Below, piece after piece: positions 44,946 to 53,418 of a DNA stretch of 64,000 bases (position 1 is its first letter; the number at the start of each line of letters is the position of its first letter). This DNA comes from Vagococcus lutrae (GTDB taxonomy: Bacteria; Bacillota; Bacilli; Lactobacillales; Vagococcaceae). Where the stretch lies: NCBI RefSeq assembly GCF_003987555.1, contig NZ_NGJW01000006.1, positions 62,001-126,000 of the forward strand, written 5' to 3'. The translations under genes and the position numbers were made by a program. The notes under the pieces are model-generated. The model saw nothing but the letters and a program-made list of their open reading frames with translations, ran no database searches and had not been told where the DNA came from.

Positions 44946-45485
44946 TTAGGCGAGCGCCTTTAAAATTTCATCTACGATGACGTCTGGTTGTGCAAGTGCG
45001 CCTTTCCCATAATCACCGCAAGCCAGTAAGCTTTCACGAGGTTCGATGATGTGATAGCCATATTGATTGAGTTTGACTAGATTAGCTTGCATTGCAGGGT
45101 TTTCGTACATATAGGTATTCATCGCAGGAGCAATTAGTTTAGGCATGTCATGTACTGCTAAAGCAGTCGTAGATAACATGTCATCTGCGATACCGTTCGC
45201 GATTTTGCCAATAATATTAGCAGAAGCCGGTGCAACGACGAATAAGTCATGACGCTTGACGATATCAATATGATTGATTTGATCTGGGATAGGTTCAGCC
45301 ATCACATCGGTGTGAACGGGTTTTCGAGATAAAGTTTGTAAAGTGAGGGGTGTAATGAACTCCGTACTATGTCGTGTCATGATGACCTCTACTTCACATC
45401 CTTGTTTGGTTAGTTGACGCACGATATCTGCGCTTTTATAAGCGGATATGCTAGCCGAAACGCCAAGTAAGATACGTTTTGTCAT
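44946..45485 (-). CDS. coaC: Phosphopantothenoylcysteine decarboxylase
   Basis: FMN-dependent decarboxylase making 4'-phosphopantetheine in coenzyme A synthesis. The 179-residue protein has the flavin-binding GVSASISAYKSADIVRQL at the N-terminus, the catalytic-His region NHIDIVKRHD, and APAMNTYMYENPA. The frame runs upstream to 45572 inside coaB, but the start at 45485 follows AGAGGAGATGTAAC. coaC is separate from coaB, as in streptococci and enterococci, where most bacteria have a fused CoaBC. Confidence 0.93.
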   Translation of the reverse strand: MTKRILLGVSASISAYKSADIVRQLTKQGCEVEVIMTRHSTEFITPLTLQTLSRKPVHTDVMAEPIPDQINHIDIVKRHDLFVVAPASANIIGKIANGIADDMLSTTALAVHDMPKLIAPAMNTYMYENPAMQANLVKLNQYGYHIIEPRESLLACGDYGKGALAQPDVIVDEILKALA

Positions 45486-45486
45486 G

Positions 45487-46266
45487 TTACATCTCCTCTT
45501 TTTGTTTGAGATAAGCGTGATAAATACCTTTAGCAATGTCTTGACGTGTTGAAACAGCCAGGACAGATTCATCAGAATGGACTAGACGTGCTGGATGCGT
45601 ATCGTCTGTGAGACGTGTCAAGTCATTCGCCACTACTAAGTTTAGTTGATTTTTATGCAATAATGCTGTGGCGACACGGTCGAGTTCTTCGTTACTAACG
45701 TCTACTAATAATTTAAAACCGACAATAAAAGCGTTTGGTTGCCATTGTCGTAAAAGGGCAATGACTTTGGGAGCGCGCTTTAAGCCAATAAGTAAGTCAT
45801 CGAAATTTGAACTAAGTTTCGTTGACGCAGGCGTTTCTTCCATCAGGTCCTTAGTGAGAACGTCTGTGATTAAACATTCCAATTGGTCTGGTTGCTGTGA
45901 TAAATCTATTTCCGTTTGGCGAATGGCTTGTGTAATTTGCTGGGATAATTGCTCGATATGTGAAGTTGTCGCAAACTGATAGTCGCTCACAGCCATAGCG
46001 TGAATGATGATATCATAATGATTATCTGATAATAATTTTTTAAGAGTCTTTTCTAAATCACCAACGGATTCAATGGGATAAAAAGTATGATTTTCTAATG
46101 CAGGTAAGACGGCATTTTTACCATGAACATAGGTAATCTGACATTCTGAGAATGTTGAAAAATACTCAGCAAGAGCTTTTCCTAGACGACCTGTTGAACG
46201 ATTCATTAAATGTCGAACTTGATCAATACGTTCGGATGTTCCGCCAGCAGTTATTAACACGTTCAT
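45487..46266 (-). CDS. coaB: Phosphopantothenate-cysteine ligase
   Basis: Joins 4'-phosphopantothenate and cysteine with nucleotide activation. The 259-residue stand-alone enzyme has the NVLITAGGTSERIDQVR start, HAMAVSDYQF with its Asp, FIVGFKLLVDV and LNLVVANDLTR. GGAGGCGTATAAA precedes the ATG. It is the first gene of the coaB-coaC-panT operon. Confidence 0.92.
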   Translation of the reverse strand: MNVLITAGGTSERIDQVRHLMNRSTGRLGKALAEYFSTFSECQITYVHGKNAVLPALENHTFYPIESVGDLEKTLKKLLSDNHYDIIIHAMAVSDYQFATTSHIEQLSQQITQAIRQTEIDLSQQPDQLECLITDVLTKDLMEETPASTKLSSNFDDLLIGLKRAPKVIALLRQWQPNAFIVGFKLLVDVSNEELDRVATALLHKNQLNLVVANDLTRLTDDTHPARLVHSDESVLAVSTRQDIAKGIYHAYLKQKEEM

Positions 46267-46300
46267 TTTATACGCCTCCTGTTATCTGTATACTGTTTCT

Positions 46301-46329
46301 ATCTTACTGAATCCGCGTATATGTGTCAA
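46301..46329 (-). promoter_or_regulatory. Promoter of coaB-coaC-panT
   Basis: On the minus strand TTGACA, a 17-base spacer and TAAGAT. Confidence 0.7.
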
Positions 46330-46409
46330 AGTAAAATACTTTAATTTTCTTATAAGTAGTCGAATGACTGAAAGTTGATTATAATAATGAAGGTAGAGGA
46401 GGGGACGAG

Positions 46410-47090
46410 ATGAGATATGATGTATTATTAATAGATGTGGACGATACATTATTGAACTTTAAAGAAGCAGAAGTCTATGCGTTAAATCGTTTGTTTGAAC
46501 AAGAAGGTATCGTGTTAACAGAAGAAATTCAGCAAGATTTTACTGCACATAATCATGCTTTGTGGGGTGCTCTGGAGAAAAATTTATTAACACGTGAAGA
46601 GGTATTGGCTGGTCGTTTTGATTATATTTTTAAAAAATATGGTCAAGGTCAAGATGGAAAGCAAATGGATCGCTATTTTCGTCAATTTTTAAGTGACAAA
46701 CCTTTTTTAATGCCAGGAGTAGCTGAGGTGTTACCGCAATTAGCGGCTAACTATGACTTGTATGTTGTGACAAATGGTGTAGAAAAAACGCAATATCAAC
46801 GGTTAGAACGTGCAGATTTACTATCTTATTTCAATCAATTATTTGTATCCGAAACAATTGGTTATCAAAAACCAGACCGACGTTTCTTTGATGAGGTATT
46901 TGCTAAAATACCTACTGTTGAGAAAGAAAAAGTACTAATCATTGGCGATTCGTTATCTGCCGATATGCATGGCGGAATTCAAGCGGGGATTGATACCTGT
47001 TGGTACAATCCACACTCTCTAGAAAATAAGACAGTGGCAACCACCTATACGATTCATTCTTTTGAAGAATTAAAGTCATTACTCAATTAA
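46410..47090 (+). CDS. HAD-family hydrolase, YjjG nucleotidase type
   Basis: A 226-residue HAD phosphatase. Motif I is LIDVDDTLLNF, the Thr motif is VVTNGVEKTQ, the Lys is in YQKPDRRFF, and the acidic motif is IIGDSLSADMHGG. YjjG enzymes dephosphorylate pyrimidine nucleotides and may clean up non-canonical dNMPs. The ATG follows AGAGGAGGGGACGAG. The gene converges on nrdF with a shared terminator. Confidence 0.87.
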   Translation: MRYDVLLIDVDDTLLNFKEAEVYALNRLFEQEGIVLTEEIQQDFTAHNHALWGALEKNLLTREEVLAGRFDYIFKKYGQGQDGKQMDRYFRQFLSDKPFLMPGVAEVLPQLAANYDLYVVTNGVEKTQYQRLERADLLSYFNQLFVSETIGYQKPDRRFFDEVFAKIPTVEKEKVLIIGDSLSADMHGGIQAGIDTCWYNPHSLENKTVATTYTIHSFEELKSLLN

Positions 47091-47126
47091 AAAGGAGATT
47101 GTGTCACGGACACAATCTCCTTTTAC
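47088..47126. terminator. Bidirectional terminator between the HAD gene and nrdF
   Basis: AAAAGGAGATTGTGTC / GACACAATCTCCTTTT perfect stem with a three-base loop, flanked by A and T. Confidence 0.9.
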
Positions 47127-47136
47127 TATCTATTAA

Positions 47137-48102
47137 TTAAAGACCAATCGTATAATCGTCTTCTTTCATCGCTTCAACCGTTCCTAGTAAGTACCCATTT
47201 CCTACTTGAGAGAAGAAGTCATGGTTGCTAGTTCCAGTTGAGATACCGTTCATTACAATTGGATTCACGTCATTTGCTGTATCAGGGAAGAGTGGGTCCA
47301 TTCCTAAGTTCATTAAGGCTTTATTGGCATTATAACGTAGGAACGTTTTAACCTCATCCGTCCAACCTAATTCGTCGTATAATAACTCCGTATATTTTTC
47401 TTCGTTTTCATACAACTCATACAATAAGTCGTACATCCAATCGCGCATTTCATCTTGTTCTTCATCAGATAGCTCGTTAAAGCCTAACTGGAATTTATAA
47501 CCGATATACGTTCCGTGAACGGATTCGTCACGAATGATTAACTTAATGATTTCTGCAACGTTGGCTAGTTTATTATTCCCTAGATAATACAATGGGGCGT
47601 AAAACCCAGAGTAGAATAAGAAAGTCTCGCCATAAACACTGACTACTTTACGTTCTAAATCAGTCCCATGAAGATAAATTTCATTGATAATCTTAGCTTT
47701 CTTTTGTAAATATTCGTTAGTGTTCGTCCAGTGGAAAATTTCATCTATTTCTGCTTTGGTATTCAACGTACTGAAAATAGACGAGTAACTTTTTGCATGG
47801 ACAGATTCCATAAATTGAATATTGTTTAAAACAGCTTCTTCATGAGGTGTCCGTACAGAACGACGTAACGCTTCCACCCCGTTTTCAGATTGAATCGTGT
47901 CTAGTAAGGTTAATCCTCCGAAGACATAGCCAATCGTTTGTTTTTCTAAGTCTGATAGTTGACGCCAATCATCTAAGTCGTTGGATAGAGGGATACGGGT
48001 ATCTAACCAAAACTGCTCGGTTAATTTTTCCCATGTTGATTTATCAATCATATCTTCAATAGCATTCCAGTTGACGGCTTCATAATATGTTTCGTGACTC
48101 AC
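47137..48102 (-). CDS. nrdF: Class Ib ribonucleotide reductase beta subunit
   Basis: Radical-generating subunit, 321 residues, with the ferritin-like four-helix fold. Likely metal ligands are in FMESVHAKSYS and IRDESVHGTYIG, and the FLFYSGFYAPLYYLG region is typical. With NrdI present the cofactor is probably a dimanganese-tyrosyl radical. The frame extends to a TTG at 48120, which lies within AAGGAGG; GTG 48102 with eight-base spacing is the likely start. Last gene of nrdHIEF. Confidence 0.94.
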   Translation of the reverse strand: MSHETYYEAVNWNAIEDMIDKSTWEKLTEQFWLDTRIPLSNDLDDWRQLSDLEKQTIGYVFGGLTLLDTIQSENGVEALRRSVRTPHEEAVLNNIQFMESVHAKSYSSIFSTLNTKAEIDEIFHWTNTNEYLQKKAKIINEIYLHGTDLERKVVSVYGETFLFYSGFYAPLYYLGNNKLANVAEIIKLIIRDESVHGTYIGYKFQLGFNELSDEEQDEMRDWMYDLLYELYENEEKYTELLYDELGWTDEVKTFLRYNANKALMNLGMDPLFPDTANDVNPIVMNGISTGTSNHDFFSQVGNGYLLGTVEAMKEDDYTIGL

Positions 48103-48122
48103 TCTGTTTTCCTCCTTCAAAA

Positions 48123-50285
48123 TTAGATGACACAGCTCTCACAGTGATTACTGCCGATTTCCTCTTCATCTTCCGTAAAGGTACGGATGTAATAAATAGA
48201 TTTGATGCCCTTGTGGAAAGCATAGTGGCGTAGAATATTTAAATCACGTGTCGTTTGTTTTGTTGTTTCTGTTTTCCATTCGTACAAGCCTTCAGGAATA
48301 TCAGAACGCATGAATAGTGTCAAACTCATACCTTGATCGACATGTTTTTGTGCCGTAGCATACACATCGATAACTTTTCGCATGTCCATATCGTAAGCGG
48401 ACGTGTAGTATGGTAAGGTGTCATTATTTAAGTATGGTGCAGGATAGTAAATTTTTCCGATTTTCTTTTCTTGACGTTCTTCAACTAAACGAGTAATCGG
48501 ATGGATACTCGCACTAGTGTCATTAATATATGAAATAGAACCATTTGGCGCAACGGCTAAGCGATTTTGATGGTATAAGCCATCACGCATGACATTTTCT
48601 TTCAATGCTTGCCAGTCTGCAGCTGTCGGTATATCGATATTAGCAAATAGGGCTTTGACTTTATCAAATTTTGGTGTGACCACATCTTCGATATAACGGT
48701 CAAAGTAAGTCCCGTTAGCATAATCCGATTTTTCAAAGTTTGAAAAACTTTCGCCACGTTCTTTGGCGATTTGGTTACTTGCTACAAGTGTCCAATAGTT
48801 TAATAACATGAAGTAGACATTTGTAAAATCAAGGGATTCTTCAGAACCGTAAATCATTTGGTTTTTAGCGAAGTAAGAGTGTAATCCCATAGCACCTAAC
48901 CCAATCGTATGGTTTAAACGATTGCCGTTACGTATTGAAGGGACAACTTCGATGTCAGAAGAGTCTGTGATAAATGTCAAGGCACGTGTCATCGTACGTA
49001 CAGATTTACCAAAATCAGGGCTCTCCATTAAGTTTGGAATATTTGTTGAGCCTAAGTTACAACTAATATCTGTTCCAAGCTCTTCATATTCTTGACGGTC
49101 ATTAATCACAGAAGGTGTTTGAACTTGTAAGATTTCAGAACACAAGTTACTCATAATGATTTTTCCGTCTATTGGATTTTGGCGGTTAGCTTCATCAATA
49201 TTAATGATATAAGGATAACCCGATTCTTGTTGTAATTTACTAATCTCATTTTCCAAATCGCGGGCATTGATTTTAGTTTTGCGGATGTTTGGATTTGCAA
49301 CTAGTTCGTCATATTTTTCAGTAATGTTAATGTATGAAAACGGCACGCCATATTCACGTTCGATACTATAAGGGCTAAATAAGTACATTTCCTTATTTTC
49401 GCGTGTCAATTCGTAAAACTTATCAGGAACGGTTAAACCAAGAGAAAGTGTCTTAACGCGGATTTTTTCGTCGGCGTTTTCTTTCTTAGTAGACAGGAAC
49501 ATTTCAATATCTGGGTGGAAAACATCAAGATAAACAACCCCAGCTCCTTGACGTTGACCAAGTTGATTACTATAACTAAAACTATCTTCAAAAAGTTTCA
49601 TGACAGGTACGACCCCACTCGCTGCCCCTTCAAATCCTTTAATAGGAGACCCTGCTTCACGCAAGTTAGAAAGAGAAATTCCTACACCACCACCGATACG
49701 TGATAGTTGTAGCGCGCTGTTGATGGAACGGCCAATACTGTTCATATCATCAGTTACTTGCAATAAGAAACAAGAAACGAGTTCGCCACGACGTTTACGA
49801 CCAGCGTTTAAGAAAGAAGGAGTAGCCGGTTGATAACGTTGATAAATCATCTCTTCCGCTAAGTTTTTTGCCAACTCTTGGTCGCCGTCTGCATAGTATA
49901 ACGCATTAAAAGCAACGCGGTCTTCGTAACGTTCTAAGTATTGCGTTCCCGCATTATTTTTCAATGCATACTGTGAATAAAACTTATAAGCAGCCATGAA
50001 TGACTTGAATTCAAAGTTTTGTGCGAAAAGATAGTCATATAGCTCTTCAATAAAAGCCATGTCATATTTTTCGATAAATTCTTTTTCTAGATAATCATGT
50101 TCAATCAAATAGGCGATTTTTTCAGGAATAGAGGAAAAAGTCATCGTATTAGGTTCAACATTTTCTTTAAAGAAAGCAGCTAAGGCTTCTTTATCTTTAT
50201 GTAAAGGGATTTGATTATCGACAGGACGATTAATTTCATTATTCAGTTCAAAATAAGTCACATCAGTTAGTTCTTTTAGACTCAA
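48123..50285 (-). CDS. nrdE: Class Ib ribonucleotide reductase alpha subunit
   Basis: Catalytic subunit reducing ribonucleoside diphosphates under aerobic conditions, about 720 residues. An N-terminal class Ib-specific region (FELNNEINRPVDNQIPLHKDKEAL, in pieces FELNNEINRP and PLHKDKEAL) is followed by the barrel with ATPSFLNAGRKRRGELVSCF, MSNLCSEILQ and the C-terminal redox pair HCESCVI recharged by NrdH. TTG 50285 gives the usual MSLKEL start; GTG 50291 two codons earlier is also possible. It overlaps nrdI. Confidence 0.95.
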   Translation of the reverse strand: MSLKELTDVTYFELNNEINRPVDNQIPLHKDKEALAAFFKENVEPNTMTFSSIPEKIAYLIEHDYLEKEFIEKYDMAFIEELYDYLFAQNFEFKSFMAAYKFYSQYALKNNAGTQYLERYEDRVAFNALYYADGDQELAKNLAEEMIYQRYQPATPSFLNAGRKRRGELVSCFLLQVTDDMNSIGRSINSALQLSRIGGGVGISLSNLREAGSPIKGFEGAASGVVPVMKLFEDSFSYSNQLGQRQGAGVVYLDVFHPDIEMFLSTKKENADEKIRVKTLSLGLTVPDKFYELTRENKEMYLFSPYSIEREYGVPFSYINITEKYDELVANPNIRKTKINARDLENEISKLQQESGYPYIINIDEANRQNPIDGKIIMSNLCSEILQVQTPSVINDRQEYEELGTDISCNLGSTNIPNLMESPDFGKSVRTMTRALTFITDSSDIEVVPSIRNGNRLNHTIGLGAMGLHSYFAKNQMIYGSEESLDFTNVYFMLLNYWTLVASNQIAKERGESFSNFEKSDYANGTYFDRYIEDVVTPKFDKVKALFANIDIPTAADWQALKENVMRDGLYHQNRLAVAPNGSISYINDTSASIHPITRLVEERQEKKIGKIYYPAPYLNNDTLPYYTSAYDMDMRKVIDVYATAQKHVDQGMSLTLFMRSDIPEGLYEWKTETTKQTTRDLNILRHYAFHKGIKSIYYIRTFTEDEEEIGSNHCESCVI

Positions 50286-50643
50286 GGTCACTCACTACTT
50301 TCTTGAAATTTTCAACATCTTCAGGTGTCCCGTTAAATTCAAACGAGAAGACCAAGGGAATGTTGTAGTCCCGAGCGATATCCTTCGCTGTAAAAATAAA
50401 AAGATCGGCAAAATTACGGTTGCCACCACCGGCAACAGCGACTAAATTTTGCTGATTACTTTTGTACTCAATAAAATCGTTCACTACTTCGGTGACATCA
50501 ACATCATAAGTAGGAACGACTAGTAAGTAAGGTTCATTTAATTCGTAAAAGGGATTCATCGGATCAATTTCATAAGCTGGCAAATCGACTTTTTTGATAA
50601 AGCGACGGGTTTGACCGGTCACACTAAAATAAACAAGTTTCAT
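50263..50643 (-). CDS. nrdI: Ribonucleotide reductase flavodoxin NrdI
   Basis: A 126-residue FMN flavodoxin supplying the oxidant for assembly of the Mn2-tyrosyl cofactor of NrdF. The phosphate loop is FSVTGQTRRFI, and VAVAGGGNRNFADLF is the characteristic flavin region. It lies between nrdH and nrdE with a one-base gap to nrdH. Confidence 0.94.
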   Translation of the reverse strand: MKLVYFSVTGQTRRFIKKVDLPAYEIDPMNPFYELNEPYLLVVPTYDVDVTEVVNDFIEYKSNQQNLVAVAGGGNRNFADLFIFTAKDIARDYNIPLVFSFEFNGTPEDVENFKKVVSDLESKRTN

Positions 50644-50644
50644 A

Positions 50645-50875
50645 TTAAACAGCCAACGCTTTTAATTGATCTGGACGGAATCCGACGATGGTCATACTTT
50701 CATTTGTTGTTAGAACGGGTACAGTGCGGTGTCCTTGTTCTTTTAACCAATCTATATATTGTGGTTGCTCATCAATGTTGATTTCTTCAAATGTCACATC
50801 TTTTTGTGCTAAAAAACGTTTAGTCATTTTACATTGAGGGCAATTGTTTTTTGTGTAAAGTGTTATTGTTTTCAT
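50645..50875 (-). CDS. nrdH: Glutaredoxin-like protein NrdH
   Basis: A 76-residue redoxin with the active site CPQC (residues 13-16) and a C-terminal GFRPDQLKAL typical for NrdH, the electron donor of NrdE. ATGGAGGTC precedes the start. First gene of the aerobic reductase operon. Confidence 0.95.
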   Translation of the reverse strand: MKTITLYTKNNCPQCKMTKRFLAQKDVTFEEINIDEQPQYIDWLKEQGHRTVPVLTTNESMTIVGFRPDQLKALAV

Positions 50876-50913
50876 CTATCATGACCTCCATATATTTATT
50901 ATTAGTAATTATT

Positions 50914-51000
50914 AGTATACCTTAAATTGTGGTGAAGTCAAATATTTCTCATTGATAAAACACTATATCTTGTGTGTGACAAGAACCTTATATACAATGT
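50914..51000 (-). promoter_or_regulatory. nrdH promoter with NrdR-box-like sites
   Basis: On the minus strand TTGACT, a 16-base spacer and TATACT (50914-50941) form the promoter. ACACTATATCTTGTGT (50960-50975) closely fits the NrdR box, and ACCTTATATACAATGT (50985-51000) is a partial second copy. Spacing between the boxes (25 bases start to start) is shorter than the roughly 31 of E. coli. The remaining gap up to 51195 shows no gene. Confidence 0.55.
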
Positions 51001-51194
51001 TTAGTGTTGAACAAGAGTAGGATGGATTAAGTGGTTTAGGAGTGATAAGCAAGAAGTGGTGTGTTTTCATTAGTTTTTTTCATAGTGGTCTTGTTTTAGA
51101 TTTATAGTTAAAGGATAAAAATATTCATGATTGATTGAGATTTTATTCAATAAAAAGATTATTTTGAAATGATGTGACCTACTATATCTAGTGG

Positions 51195-51236
51195 TAAAAA
51201 AAGACGTCACCTTTATTAAAAAGGTGACGTCTTTTG
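51195..51236 (-). terminator. Intrinsic terminator of the L,D-transpeptidase gene
   Basis: AAAAGACGTCACCTTT / AAAGGTGACGTCTTTT stem; on the minus strand a T-run follows. Confidence 0.9.
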
Positions 51237-51240
51237 CTGA

Positions 51241-52626
51241 TTAAAAAACTAAAACAGGGGTGCCGACTTCTACAGCGTTAAATAAATTACCTGCGAGTGA
51301 TGGTGGGGTATTGATACAACCGTGTGAACCGATTGTTTCCCATAGTTGCCCTCCGTAAGCTGGTTGCCAAGGAGAGTCATGAATTCCTACACCCGTCCAA
51401 TCAATTGGCATCCAGTAGTCGACAGGGGAAGCATATTTCGAACCATCGTCGTTAGTGCCTCGCAACGTCGTGTCTTTTACCTTATCCCAAACATAAAAAA
51501 CGCCGTGTGGGGTAGGAGTAGTTGGTTTTCCTGAAACGATATCTGTTTCCAATTCTAATTTACCATTTTTATAAAAGTACATGTGTTGATTGCTCATGTC
51601 GATTTCGATATAGGTGTTGCCGATTAAGGGTGCCCCAGCTGGCGCGCTACCTTGAAATGCTGGAACGCGATTGACACTATTGCCAGCTAATAAGTCTTCA
51701 CGTAAGGCGGCTGCTTCCGTATCGACAGCAAGTGTCCAACTGTAAGTACCAGCAGGAACGGTAACTTCACCACGCTTGGTACTCTTGAATTTGGTTGGAT
51801 TAGTACTCGTGTTATATTTTTGACCGAGTGATGCTAAATAAGCTTTTGTTGCTTCTTGGTCAATATCGATTTCCTGACTTTCAGGATTGTAAATAAACCA
51901 TGACGTCACAGTTTCTTTTGGTACGTCAATTTTTTCGCCACTTAATGTATAGGATACTGTTTGATTAGAGATTTTCTCCAGTTGTGTTAATTTTTCTTTT
52001 AACTTTGGATCGTTAGCTTTGACCGTTGGCTGATGGACAAAGTGTGAAACGTCCAATGTCGACTCGCCTGCTTGAATCGATTTAGTTAAAGCTGCCATGA
52101 CTTCTCCAGTATCAATCGCAGTGCCCTTAACTTCTGGTTTGATTTCAAAGCCCGCTTCCGTTTTTTCAATCGAAGCATTTTGAGCAGGTTGTCGTTCTTC
52201 ATTTATCTTATCTAACTTCTCTTTTAATTGATTGAGTTGTGTTTTTAACTCTTGCTCATTTAAATTATGGTTGGTTAAAATTAATTGTTTTTTCTGACGT
52301 GAGTCAAGGAACCAGCGACTTGGCTTTTGTTGTTTCATCGCTTTTTTTAAATCATCATGAAAGTCGTAATGAATACCTAATGATTCTTTAGGAAGAGTTT
52401 CGATGACTTCTTTGCCTTCTTTGATTTCATAGACTTGACTTTTGTTACGTTCCAACATTTTTTTCTCAGCTTGTGAAACCGTTAGTTCACTAATATCAGT
52501 GTTGTTTGCGTAAGTCTTAGGTAAAAAATGAGTCGTAAAAAAGTTTCGTTGATAGAAATAAACGCCGCCTAACATTACAACTAAGACTAATAATAATATA
52601 CCAATGATTTTCGTTTGTTTACTCAT
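51241..52626 (-). CDS. L,D-transpeptidase (YkuD domain, Ldt-fm type)
   Basis: Membrane-anchored cell-wall enzyme of 461 residues. The N-terminal hydrophobic segment IIGILLLVLVVMLGGVYF is a signal anchor; a long extracytoplasmic part with PG-binding_4-type repeats (KTYANNTDISELTV..., and a second copy) follows, then the YkuD catalytic domain with IGSHGCINTPP near the C-terminus, Cys being the nucleophile. Length and layout match the E. faecium enzyme that makes 3-3 peptidoglycan cross-links and can bypass beta-lactam-sensitive D,D-transpeptidases. Whether it does so here is unknown. Single gene with terminator. Confidence 0.92.
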   Translation of the reverse strand: MSKQTKIIGILLLVLVVMLGGVYFYQRNFFTTHFLPKTYANNTDISELTVSQAEKKMLERNKSQVYEIKEGKEVIETLPKESLGIHYDFHDDLKKAMKQQKPSRWFLDSRQKKQLILTNHNLNEQELKTQLNQLKEKLDKINEERQPAQNASIEKTEAGFEIKPEVKGTAIDTGEVMAALTKSIQAGESTLDVSHFVHQPTVKANDPKLKEKLTQLEKISNQTVSYTLSGEKIDVPKETVTSWFIYNPESQEIDIDQEATKAYLASLGQKYNTSTNPTKFKSTKRGEVTVPAGTYSWTLAVDTEAAALREDLLAGNSVNRVPAFQGSAPAGAPLIGNTYIEIDMSNQHMYFYKNGKLELETDIVSGKPTTPTPHGVFYVWDKVKDTTLRGTNDDGSKYASPVDYWMPIDWTGVGIHDSPWQPAYGGQLWETIGSHGCINTPPSLAGNLFNAVEVGTPVLVF

Positions 52627-52784
52627 AGCCCACCCTCGTTTATCTTAATAATGACTTGATTGTATCATAACACATTCTCTTTGTAGATGAAAAAATAAGG
52701 TTTTCATGCGTGACATGGATGGAATAGAGGGGGAAGGTTACGTTATGACGCATTGAACGGTGTGTGCTATAATAAAGAAGAAAA

Positions 52785-52814
52785 ACTGAGCAGCGCTTGT
52801 TGCTCAGCTCTTTT
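52785..52814 (+). promoter_or_regulatory. Leader hairpin before pth
   Basis: CTGAGCA (52786-52792) pairs with TGCTCAG (52801-52807) followed by CTCTTTT, a weak terminator-like hairpin between the TATAAT at 52768-52773 and the pth start at 52846. It may attenuate the pth-mfd operon. Confidence 0.45.
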
Positions 52815-52845
52815 GTGTTGGATAAAATAATGGAGGATATGCACC

Positions 52846-53409
52846 ATGAAATTAATTGTAGGACTGGGAAACCCAGGACGAAAATATATGACCACAAAAC
52901 ATAACGTTGGGTTTATGACGGTTGATGAACTTTGCCATCGACTAGGGATTCAACCGAATGAGGCCATGTTTGATTCAGACGTTGCCACAACGTTTATTAA
53001 TGGAGAAAAAGTGATATTAGCTAAACCTGTTACCTATATGAATGAATCTGGCCGAGCGATACGACCTTTAATGGATTATTTTCAAATAGACTTATCAGAT
53101 ATTGTAGTCGTCTATGATGACATGGATTTGCCAATCGGAAAAATACGTTTGCGACAAAAAGGCAGTGCAGGTGGACATAATGGTATTAAAAGTTTGATTC
53201 AGCATTTAGGGACACAGAATTTTCAACGGATTAAAATCGGTATTGGTCGACCATATCCTAAACAAGATGTGGTGTCACACGTTTTAAGTCCTTTTGCCAA
53301 AGAGGTTCATGAAGAAATAGGCGGTGCTATTCACTTAGCGACAGACGCTATTGAAGATTGGTTGGAACAAGAAGATTTTGTTGGCACAATGAACCGATTC
53401 AACAAGTAG
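52846..53409 (+). CDS. pth: Peptidyl-tRNA hydrolase
   Basis: Releases peptides from dropped-off peptidyl-tRNA. The 187-residue protein has VGLGNPGRKYMTTKHNVGF at the N-terminus with the catalytic His, KPVTYMNESG, YDDMDLPIGKIR and GGHNGIKSL. GGAGGATATGCACC precedes the ATG. It starts the pth-mfd-flippase-rqcP group conserved in Firmicutes. Confidence 0.96.
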   Translation: MKLIVGLGNPGRKYMTTKHNVGFMTVDELCHRLGIQPNEAMFDSDVATTFINGEKVILAKPVTYMNESGRAIRPLMDYFQIDLSDIVVVYDDMDLPIGKIRLRQKGSAGGHNGIKSLIQHLGTQNFQRIKIGIGRPYPKQDVVSHVLSPFAKEVHEEIGGAIHLATDAIEDWLEQEDFVGTMNRFNK

Positions 53410-53418
53410 GAGATTAAT

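Noticed and set aside
45487-45572. Upstream extension of coaC into coaB
   Set aside because: Lies wholly within coaB and gives a non-family N-terminus; a good ribosome site precedes 45485.
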